Source: Reclinomonas americana ATCC 50394 (taxonomy: Eukaryota; Jakobida; Jakobea; Jakobida). From it: a stretch of 28,951 nucleotides of DNA. Location of the stretch: the NCBI GenBank assembly GCA_048213135.1, contig PS015020.1, positions 396,616 to 425,566 on the forward strand. The letters run 5' to 3'. Made by a program: the position numbers and the translations under genes. Below, one piece after another: positions 1-13,469 of this stretch. Each line of letters starts with the position of its first letter. Positions within the stretch are counted from its first letter, which is position 1. The notes under the pieces were generated by a model, which was given only the letters and a program-made list of their open reading frames with translations, did no database searches and was not told the DNA's origin.

Positions 1-113
1 CCTCTCTTCCTCTCACTCTTCGTGTGGTCCGACTCACTTGTCCTACTCTCTTTCCTTACGTCACGTCCGTTCGTACGTTCTACTACTAGTTCTATCTCCT
101 CCTACTCGTTCGT

Positions 114-154
<41 letters not shown>

Positions 155-605
155 CACACTGCCTTGCATGGCCATCTTGTGCCCATCTCATATCCAGCTC
201 CCCATCATGGCTCCATGCATCACTGCTTCATTGTCTCCCTCCCCCTTTCCCTATCTCTCCCTCTCTCTCCCTCTTCTGTCTTGCTCTTCTCTCTGCGCGA
301 CCATTCATTGCCAATCTCGTATCCAACTCATTACCATGCCTCCATGCATCTCTCTCCCTCTCACTGCTGCTTCTCTCTCTTTCTCCCTCTATCACATCGT
401 CTTGCGAGGCCACTCATCGCCTCGCTCCTTTCCAGCTCGCCACCGTGACTCACAACGTATCTCTCCCTCATTCCCTCCCTCCTTCTCCCTCTCCCCCTCG
501 CTCCCCCTCTCCCTCCCTCTCCCTTGCCCCTCCCCTGCCCTCCCCTCTCCCTTCCCCTCCCCTGCCCTCTCCCTCACCTATCCCCTTCTCTTTTCCCACT
601 CGCAG
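1..605 (+). repeat. CT-rich low-complexity tract (intron or 5' leader)
   Basis: Almost pure pyrimidine on the + strand, with a (TC)n run near 115-151 and CCCTCT/CCCCTCC-type runs at 440-600. It ends in a typical acceptor (pyrimidine tract then CAG at 603-605) directly before the first exon I can support. The open frames across it are low-complexity Ser/Leu/Pro strings and not credible proteins. I read it as the 3' part of a long intron, or a leader, of the TPR gene. A short coding exon hidden inside it cannot be excluded. Confidence 0.7.
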
Positions 606-3600
606 GCCCAACACCTGCGGAACACTCGGAGCAATCCCCCAAACACAACATCGTGGTCCCTGTACCGGTCCGTGCCGTGTACTCGCGCGCCGGCAGCGCT
701 CAATCAGGCAGGCTGTCACTCGTGGGACCTCGCACACCTGCCGCACAGGCTCCTCCTCATGATCCGCTGGTTTGTAATTGTGGTGGTGTTATGTTCACCT
801 CCCTGCCTCGCCAAGTCCTCACGCACCTTGCATATGCAGGAGGTGCTGGACTACACGCCGACGGATCCGGTGCTCGCCACGATTGCCAAGCGTCGTCTGG
901 CCTACTTGTATGATTTATCTGTTGCGTTGCTCTCAACCACATTGGCGAGATGGTGCGCTGGCGACTGACAACCATTGATTGATCGGCAGGCCATGTACAA
1001 TATTCAAAGTGGAGATTTTAGTACGGCTCTGCAGGAGCTGACGTCGGCTATTGAGCTGGACGCGGAGAACAATTTGCTTTATTTGCATCGGTCGGTGTTG
1101 TCTGCGCTCGCGAGCAGCCGGCCCACCTCATTCTCATCCTCCTTCTCATACTTCTCTATTCGCAGTGCGACGGTGTACGCGTGTCTCACGCACTACCGCG
1201 CGTCGCTGGCCGATCTGGACCGCTTGGTGGGTCAGATTGTGTCGGACTTTGAGCTGGAAGTGCGAAAGCAGGACTCGCAAAAGTGCTTGATCACACTGCA
1301 AGCACTCCTCGTCAAGTCGCTACTGTGCCTGACGCAGCGTGAATATCACGGTGCGTTTGCGATGTATGATCAAGCCAGCAGGCTGGTCCTCGACAACCCG
1401 CTGGTTCACATTGCGGCGCAACGATTACATGTGAGTGGCAGTGGCATTGGTGGTGTACTGCGTGCGCACTCACACCACCCTCTGTCTTGCAGCGTGTATG
1501 TGAAGCACTCGCCGAGGAGGCAGACAGGATGCTGCTGCACGGCAAGTTTCTCGAGGCCACCAATTTCATATCTCGCCAACTCGATCGCATGCCGCATCAC
1601 CCGAGTTTGCTGCTGAAACGGTGAGCGCTCTCATCGTGTCGCTCTTTCTCGGCCTCTTGTTTGTCTCTGTCGCTCACTTCCCCATGTTCAGTGGGCAATG
1701 TCTGCGTGTACAGCGGCACTTTCCGCAAGCGGTGGAGGATCTGCTCGAGTGCATCCACTGGTGCAGGGGTGAAATACCACAGCGCGCTGCGCCGCCCAAC
1801 ATGAGTTCCGTGGCCATGGCGCTGACGACTCGCTTCGCCAAAGAGGGAGCTATTGTGGTGGTGCGTCGGATGGTTCAGCACGCTCTCCCCCGCCTCCGTC
1901 TTTTGTCTGTCTCAACACACTGTTCTCCCGCGTTGCAGGTAAAGCTCGACGCTCGCATATTTGCACTCTCCGACAGCGGTCTCCTCCACGTGCTGGCCGT
2001 GACGCGCGGTGCCTTGCCGTCAGTGCGAATGCGACGTGAGTACACGAGCCATCACCGCCGTCACACGCCTCTGTGAACTGAACTGACTGCTTCAATTGTC
2101 TGTGCAGCCGAGGTCGCACAAGCTGCTGCCCGATTGCGCGAAATGGAACTGGCCGTGCAGCGTCAGCTCTCCATTACGCTGAACGAAATGGGCGTCGACT
2201 TGTTCAAGTTGCGTCGATTCTCTACTGTGCATCACTTGCGTCATTGTCACTCATCCACTGATCTCTACCAGGGCCAATGGTGACATGCTCTGTTGCACTG
2301 CCCCCCCTCTCTCTCTAACTACTCACATATTGTGTGATGTTGCAGACTATCACGGCGCACTTTCGTACTTTGCCGAGGCGCTGAAATGGCACGACCTCGG
2401 CGAGATTCACATTAATCGCGCCGATGCTCTGCTCAAGCAGCAGGAGTTCGACCAGGCCGTAGACAGCTGCATTCGTGCAGAAGTTTCGTCGTCCACTTAT
2501 TTTTTTGGTTCGATTCATGCCATGCGCAACAGCTTGCTCACCCCATGTGCGCAGCTCTTTGACGAATGTCGACAAGCGGCGCGTGAGATGCGCTCCCTCA
2601 TCCACCACGATCACGGTACAATTTTGTTCAACGAGCATCGCTTTGCAGACGCCGCTCGTGAATTCACGCTGGTGCGCACTCTGCTAAGTTTGTTGTTTTC
2701 ACGTGTTGCTGCCTTTCTCACCGTCGACTGTGCAGGCGGCCGAGTGCTCCCCGAATGTGTGGCGCTACCCATTCAACGTCGGCCAGACACTTGTCTCCAT
2801 GCAGGTGCGCCCCAGCCACTCGATGTCTCATTCCCCCTTGTGGCTTATTATTGTCCATGGACAGGAATACACGGCCGCCATGCGTTTCCTCAAGCAAGCA
2901 CGACAACTTGCTCCCCACCTCGACGTCATCACCAAGGCGCTCTACCAGGTCGCCGAGCTGGAGGCTCTGACGGAGAAGAGCAAGGGTACGACGCTCATTT
3001 CATCCTTCATGATCTCTTCACTCCTCATTCTCATTCGCCCACAGTGTCGCGCTTTGAACACGCGCTGCGAACGGCTGGCGTGAGACCGCCGTCGCACATC
3101 AAGCGACCCATGCTGACCAGCATTCAGCCGGACACCGAATTGTGGATGCATGTCATGAACCCGGAGCGCACACAGCCGCCAAGCCGGCAACCGTTTACCA
3201 CCTCGCTCACCAATGCTGGCGTGCGCGTAATGGCGGTGTCGCAATTGCCGCCAGTGACCGATGTCAATGACTCGGCCCGCGACTCCCTCTACGAGGCATT
3301 CCCACCGTCGCCAGTGGACGATATTCGCTTCCGGTGCGTGCGCTGTTCATGTGTGTGTGTGTCGTCATGCGCTTGGCTGAGGAGACTGAATCCGTTTTTT
3401 TGTTTGTCTAGGTACCCCACGCTCATCTCCAGTGACCCTGATCCAAGTACGTTGTGATCTCTTCTCAAACCCACGGTGCATGACGACTGACTGTATGCAC
3501 GAATTGCACACAGATCGCCCGCCGTCGGCCAATCGCAACCGACCGCCTTCAGCACAGAGCCGACGGTCGTCTGTGTCATCGCCCGCGCATCGCACCCCGA

Positions 3601-6475
3601 TGCATCCATTCTCGGTTTGTGAGCTCCAGGCGTCCCACATCGAGGTTCATGAATGCTCACCAGTGTCTTCCATGTCTTTGCTTGCACAGAAGGGCGAAGG
3701 AGCTGCGTCGCCTTCGTCTCCCGGCGGTAAATCGGCGACGAGTCAGGTGTGTCTTGTGTGTGGAATGCTTTCGAGTGACCACTATCCAGCTCACTGTTCG
3801 TCGCAGGTGGAGATCCCAGTCATTGAGCGGGCTGCCTCGGCTCGCGCAGAGCTTGCGGCTCTCGTGCGGGAAGACGTCGACACGACGCCTCGTGGCGAAA
3901 AGGTGGCCTACACCGATCAGTCACCACGCACCGTGCAGAGTCCACCACCCGCTCGCAAGGTAGTGGCGTCGTAGAGATGTGGTTGTGTTGCCCTGCAATC
4001 CTCACCTCTTCTCTNNNNNNNNNNNNNNNNNNNNNNNNNNNNNNNNNNNNNNNNNNNNNNNNNNNNNNNNNNNNNNNNNNNNNNNNNNNNNNNNNNNNNN
4101 NNNNNNNNNNNNNNNNNNNNNNNNNNNNNNNNNNNNNNNNNNNNNNNNNNNNNNNNNNNNNNNNNNNNNNNNNNNNNNNNNNNNNNNNNNNNNNNNNNNN
4201 NNNNNNNNNNNNNNNNNNNNNNNNNNNNNNNNNNNNNNNNNNNNNNNNNNNNNNNNNNNNNNNNNNNNNNNNNNNNNNNNNNNNNNNNNNNNNNNNNNNN
4301 NNNNNNNNNNNNNNNNNNNNNNNNNNNNNNNNNNNNNNNNNNNNNNNNNNNNNNNNNNNNNNNNNNNNNNNNNNNNNNNNNNNNNNNNNNNNNNNNNNNN
4401 NNNNNNNNNNNNNNNNNNNNNNNNNNNNNNNNNNNNNNNNNNNNNNNNNNNNNNNNNNNNNNNNNNNNNNNNNNNNNNNNNNNNNNNNNNNNNNNNNNNN
4501 NNNNNNNNNNNNNNNNNNNNNNNNNNNNNNNNNNNNNNNNNNNNNNNNNNNNNNNNNNNNNNNNNNNNNNNNNNNNNNNNNNNNNNNNNNNNNNNNNNNN
4601 NNNNNNNNNNNNNNNNNNNNNNNNNNNNNNNNNNNNNNNNNNNNNNNNNNNNNNNNNNNNNNNNNNNNNNNNNNNNNNNNNNNNNNNNNNNNNNNNNNNN
4701 NNNNNNNNNNNNNNNNNNNNNNNNNNNNNNNNNNNNNNNNNNNNNNNNNNNNNNNNNNNNNNNNNNNNNNNNNNNNNNNNNNGCACACGCAGTCCTCGGC
4801 CAACTCGTCCGCTGGCGGCTCTCGACCTTCGTCACGCTCCGCCGCCGTCCGTCGTCCAAGTGGCGACGTCGGTGATGGCGAGAGGAGAGTACCGAGTCGT
4901 TCGCAATCACGGCAAGGCACATCGACCGTGGACGAATCCATCTTGTCCACTGTCAGCCGCATGAGTCCGTCACCGAGTTTGGGCGGCTCGCTGAGGCCTC
5001 CATCTGGGCCGCCACTGGAATCGCGGCAGAGCCTGGTGGAGTCGGTGATTGCCTCGGCTCTGAGTCCGTCGCTGTCGCACCTCGTCTCCAAGATCGACCC
5101 GTCTGCGTGGAGAACCGACTCGCCGTCGCCCAAGCCATCGTCACCGAGCGGTACACGAGTTCGACCGCCACTTGTCGTTGCCTCGCCACCGAGGGGCAAT
5201 GCAGGTGCCGCCAAGAACACCGCATCACCGGGCAATGAGTACCGCTGGTACCCATCGCAGCCGCCACCGCCCATGGGTCTTGTGCCGGTGTCTCAAGTCG
5301 CCGACCCGTCTGCCACTTCAACTACTACTACCACTGCCACCACCACAGTTCCCACGACAGCAGCCACCGCACCGGCAGCCGCCAGCGGCAAGTCGCCAGT
5401 GACTACCTTCCCCGGCGTCAAACTGGACTTGTCGGGCGACGTCAGCACCGAGGAACGCATTCGGCAGGAGCGACAGCGACTCGGACAGCCGAGTCCAGCG
5501 TTGGGAGACAGGCCACCACTACCCACATCCACCGTCGGCAATGCCAAGTTCCGTGTTATCCGCGAGCGGCGGGCCAAGCAGGTGAGTGTGCTTGACAGTT
5601 TAAGTGTTCGTGTGGAAGAAATGCACCCGAAGGACTTACGACCTGGTCGGCCAAAGCAGCAGCAACAACAACAGACTCCGCAGCAACAGCACGCTGGCGA
5701 CGCTGCGTCACCGACGCCGGCGCTGGGCGACATTGTGACAGTGTACTCAGCGCGGCGGTCTCAGTTGCACTCCATGGACGACGAGGAGACCGACGAGAGT
5801 CACCCGGCACGGCGCGCGGCGGCGCCCAAGAGTCCACGACCTCCAGAACGTTGCGTAGTGTCCAGTCGCAGTGTTTCCCACGCTTCTTCTCGTTTTCCTC
5901 ATTATTATGCGGTGCAGCGTGGCGACCGGCGGATTACACACCTCGACCGGCCGGACGCAGCTCCAGTCCAGATCGTATTGCGACGTACTCGCCCACACCG
6001 CGAACTCCTTCGCCTCCGCCCACAGTGTCACAACCGCCCGTCATCATCGACGCCAAGACGCACAACCGTCAAGTTCTGCAGGAGCGCATCAAGGACACGA
6101 TCAAGACGAAGCACGTGAGGGTGCGTGTGTTCATCATTTCACTCGCTCCAAGTGTTTTTGCGGCTCACAACAGGCACGTCACAGACGGCGTCCGACGTGG
6201 TGCTGCAGTGCCTGTATACGGCCCCAAAGGAGAGCGACAAGAACCACACCGTGACCACGCTCCGCAAGGCAGCCAATCGACCGGAGCTGCTCGCTGCCGC
6301 GTCGCAAGCAGGGTTTGTGATCAATCACAGGACTGCGAAATGAGCAGCCAGACTAACTGCACGTGTGTGCGCGCACAGAACCAAAGAGCACCAGAGCTTC
6401 TGGGGAGCGTCAAAAGATGTTGCGACACAGCTTTTCACCCTCCGTGACCATGCTCGAAAGAAACTGACTGGCTGA
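606..6475 (+). CDS. TPR-repeat protein with long disordered Ser/Pro-rich tail (5' partial)
   Basis: Exons 606-769, 840-920, 990-1096, 1166-1430, 1493-1620, 1692-1860, 1939-2035, 2108-2207, 2272-2279 (microexon, uncertain), 2346-2482, 2555-2671, 2736-2804, 2865-2985, 3045-3333, 3412-3446, 3514-3614, 3690-3746, 3807-3959, then across the gap 4793-5849, 5918-6114, 6185-6312 and 6379-6475 join in frame to at least 1224 residues. The first half has TPR-like helix pairs, for example MYNIQSGDFSTALQELTSAI, DYHGALSYFAEALKWHD and EYTAAMRFLKQARQLAP. These normally form a protein-binding superhelix. The second half is Ser/Pro/Arg-rich with Thr and Gln runs and looks disordered. It ends TLRDHARKKLTG and stop. 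The start lies upstream. The part before the gap could instead stop at 3974 (reading on after PARK), making the tail a second gene. Phase-0 borders on both sides of the gap favour one gene. The TTC16 family has a similar layout, but I do not assign it. Confidence 0.72.
2272..2279 (+). other. candidate 8-nt microexon in the TPR gene
   Basis: The sequence between CTCTACCAG and GTGACATG fits an 8-nt exon (phase 2 in, phase 1 out) flanked by introns of 64 and 66 nt (2208-2271 and 2280-2345). It adds A-N to give FKANDYHGAL. The alternative is a single 133-nt intron using GTCGAT at 2213, giving FKLHDYHGAL, of identical length. Most introns in this gene are 60-75 nt, which mildly favours the microexon. 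Confidence 0.45.
4015..4782. other. assembly gap (768 N)
   Basis: The N-run lies inside an intron of the TPR gene (donor GTAGTG at 3960, acceptor CACGCAG ending at 4792). Flanking exons are both in phase 0. Further exons may be hidden in the gap. Confidence 0.95.
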
Positions 6476-6901
6476 CTTTGACTCTCTCTGCAGGGCAAAC
6501 GCCGCTAGTTGAGAATAATCGAGTGAATACTATTTTGTTCATGGGGTTTTTTTTGACAAGCGTTCTTTATGAGAGAATATGGTACGGACTTGGCGGAACT
6601 GCACAATTGCTCATTGGTGACACAAGCACAAGGCACACAGACAAACAGACAGACAGACAGACAGGCAGGCAGACAGAGGTACAGGCTACGAAATATAGAG
6701 CAGCAAAAGAGACATTCATGCAGGCGGCAGCCAAGGCCACACCGAACGACACAAAACAGTTACTAGACACACACACACACACAGACAACAACAAGCCACA
6801 GCAATATCACAACACGTGATGTCGCGATCTTGGATTTCCTTCCGTCCACTCCATTTGCACATTGTGCCAATGTTTTTCAGATCTTTCTCCTCCTCCTCCT
6901 C
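6476..6901. other. convergent intergenic region with CAGA repeats
   Basis: This lies between the stop of the TPR gene and the stop of the MAPK gene, which face each other, so it holds both 3' UTRs. An imperfect (CAGA)n tract lies at about 6637-6678 and a short (CA)n at 6768-6783. A possible extra intron (GTGACC at 6444 to CTGCAG ending at 6494) would move the TPR stop downstream, but I do not favour it. No gene is seen. Confidence 0.6.
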
Positions 6902-11134
<4,233 letters not shown>

Positions 11135-11305
11135 AGTGGCGCACACACACACAAAGACACAAAGACACACTGAGAGAGCACGCGCGATGAGAGAGGCCGT
11201 TGTGAATCGGCGGCGACCGGTGAAATGGAACTGCGGATATCGGCGACAAGGACAGCCGTGCTCGCGTGCCGCCACTGTCACTTGGTCACACCGATAACAA
11301 CAGCA
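11135..11305. promoter_or_regulatory. shared divergent promoter between the MAPK and CBL-like genes
   Basis: Only 171 bp separate the two start codons on opposite strands, so both 5' UTRs and core promoters must lie here or start inside the neighbour. It has a short (CA)n run at 11143-11150 and GC-rich sequence at 11190-11260. I see no TATA box. Leader introns cannot be excluded. Confidence 0.6.
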
Positions 11306-12669
11306 ATGGGGGGTTCTGCGTCGCGTGACAAGGTCCTCCGCAAGGAGATGAAGGAACTGGCACGGAGGACACACTGTTGCGCGCGCGCGAGAGAGAAAGT
11401 GGGGGGAAGAGAGTGAAAAGAGGGCGGCCAACCGCTACAACGCGCGCGCGCGGACACACACACACTCTCTCTCTGTGTTTGTCTCTTAGTCTGTGCCTGT
11501 GTGTGTGTGTCTCGCCTACACACGAGCGCCACTTTGATCTCCGTTTGTCTCGAGCGCGCGTTTTTCTGCGTGAGATGGCTCACCGCACACGCACGCACAC
11601 GTGCACTCATTGTCATCCTCTCACGCACACACAGCACACACACACGCGTGCTCACCACTTGCGTGTCGTTGAGAGAGAGAAAGGGCGAGAGCGCGAGGCA
11701 CTCACGAAATGTCCACACTCACCTTTTTTTGCACACACACAGTCTCCAAGGAGCAGCTTGCTGGTCTTCTCTCACAGTTCAACACAATCGCCGGACGCCG
11801 AGAAGACGACGGGTGTGTGTGTGTGTGTGTGTGTGCACAAAGAACAATCTCTGTTTTTTCACTCACATTTTTTCCATGTTGTGTGCGCAGGTTGATTGAC
11901 AAGCGCGAGTTCAAGGAAGCACTTGGTCTGCAAGACAGTCTGTTTGTCGATCGTATCTTCCGGTTGTTTGATGGCGATGGCAATGTTGAGCGCGGTCCTG
12001 TATCTCGTTCTTATCTTCATCATAGCTGCTGCTCATTGTACGTGTTGCAGGGTGTAATTGACTTCAAAGAGTTCGTCGAGGCGCTGAATGTGTTCCACGA
12101 AAAGGCCTCTCTCGACGAGAAGATTCAGTTCTCGTTCCGCATTTACGACTTTGACGGCGGTATGACCGACTTCAACTCTTGCTTCCTTCCTTGGCTTCCT
12201 TCCTCGGGTTTTCACGTGTGCGTGTCGTTTTGCAGATGGCTGGATTGTGAAGGATGAGCTGTTCCGATTGCTGCAAGCGTCGTTGTTTGAGAATGAGCTG
12301 CGGTTGTCCGACGATCAGCTGTATGAGCTCGTCGGTGAGTCTGACGGTATCTCATTGTCGCGTCGACAAGCTGCTCATGATGATCCATGTCGACAGACGC
12401 CACATTTGAGCGTGTCGACAAGGACGGTGATGGGAAGATTGGCTTGGAGGACTACAAGAAGTTGTGCGAAGATTACCCGAGGTTTGCTCCATCAGCTGTT
12501 CTTTCCTCGCAGTACGGCATGGACACTGATGCGTTTGCACGCACGCAGCATTTTGAACTCAATGACCATCAACACACCAATCGTGGAGATGTCGCTGGAG
12601 CAGGCCGGTGTGGGTGGAGGCTCAGGTTCAGGAGGCGCCGGTGGATCAGGCTCCGGAGCTGCACAATAA
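11306..12669 (+). CDS. CBL/calcineurin-B-like EF-hand calcium sensor, predicted N-myristoylated, 215 aa
   Basis: Exons 11306-11375, 11743-11812, 11891-11984, 12051-12159, 12236-12334, 12397-12481 and 12549-12669 give 215 residues, about the length of plant CBLs. The N-terminus MGGSASRDK fits N-myristoylation (Gly2, Ser at position 5 of the nascent chain). Residues 23-54 include HFSKEQLAGLL and a first EF-hand with a long, non-canonical loop, as in CBLs. Canonical loops follow at 74-85 (DGDGNGVIDFKE), 111-122 (DFDGDGWIVKDE) and 155-166 (DKDGDGKIGLED, with Asp at the last position). VFHEKASLDEKIQFSF and ENELRLSDDQL are typical of CBLs and calcineurin B. The tail is Gly/Ser-rich and lacks the plant FPSF motif. 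Such proteins recruit a kinase or phosphatase to membranes upon calcium binding. The partner is not in this window. Another start (ATG at 11709) would read through the first acceptor and loses the myristoylation site, so I reject it. Confidence 0.88.
11376..11742 (+). repeat. first CBL intron with CG, CA and GT dinucleotide tracts
   Basis: A 367-nt intron starting GTTGCGCGCGCGCG and ending CACACACACAG. It contains alternating CG, CA and CT/GT stretches. The next intron (11813-11890) has its donor inside a (GT)n run, so its exact 5' register is ambiguous on sequence alone. Confidence 0.75.
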
Positions 12670-13469
12670 GTATGACCGCGGCCTCTTTTGTTTTTTTGGA
12701 TGGGAAGAGAGAGAGGGGGGAGGAGAGGGAAGGAGAGGGGGCCTTCTTGTTCTCTCTCTTTTTTTTCTTTCGTTTCTGCTGCTGCTGCTGTTGCTGCTAC
12801 TGCTGTGTGTGAATATCGATGATTCGTGATGTGATGTGTGTGGGGTCAAGGGTCGTGGGAGGTAAGAGGGGAGGGCGGAGGTGAGCTGGAGGGGGCAGAG
12901 AAGGGTCAGGCGGCAAGGGCCCTACATGGCTGTCGCTGAGTACACATGCCAGTGCTGTGGAGGAAGATGGTGAGCGGAGATGAGTCAAGTGATAAGGGAT
13001 GCACTGTGTTGTCGAGGAGGAAATGAGCGAAGAGAGTAAGGACGGGCAACAGACACTGTTAAGTGCATGATCCCAAGGGCAGCGAAGAGTGAAAGGAGCG
13101 AGCGACGAGCGATCCATAGAGTTGTTGCGCAGCTGGTGAATGCTGAGGAGGTGAGGGCAAAGAGCGACGAGGGACTTGCAGAAATGCCGCTGAGTACAGA
13201 CACCAAGCGACGAGGGATGCACAGTGTTGTCGAGGAGGAAATGAGTGAGGAGAGAAATGGACGAGCAACAAGGGGATTGAGTTAATGGCAAAAGAGCGAT
13301 GAGGGACTTCAAGAGATGCCGCTGAGTACAGATTGACAGAGATGGGTCAGCGACAAGGGATCCAGGGTTTTCGCTCCGTACAGCCAGCAGCAGAGTTTGT
13401 CGCCCAGCAATTCGAGTACAGTGCTCGCGCGCGGGAAAACCGACTTCATTTTCGTTTCGTTTGCAAAGA
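12670..13469. repeat. CBL-USP14 intergenic region with degenerate repeats
   Basis: Starts with the CBL 3' UTR, with T-rich and CTG-repeat sequence at 12776-12806. From about 12930 to 13380 it holds imperfect repeats. A block around GGGATGCAC-GTGTTGTCGAGG occurs at about 12995 and 13213 (offset about 216 nt), and CCGCTGAGTACAGA occurs near 13188 and 13319 with a relative near 12935. A 238-codon minus-strand open frame (12797-13513) spans it and overlaps USP14 exon 1. Its composition is low-complexity and no family is recognisable, so I do not annotate it as a gene. Confidence 0.65.

Noticed and set aside
22-968. Long + strand open frames with Ser/Leu/Pro strings
   Set aside because: They follow the CT-rich repeat in all frames. 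Only the part from 606 joins in phase with the TPR exons.
3820-5274. 484-codon minus-strand open frame through the first gap
   Set aside because: Over half is N, and the remainder mirrors the Ser/Pro-rich + strand exon of the TPR gene.
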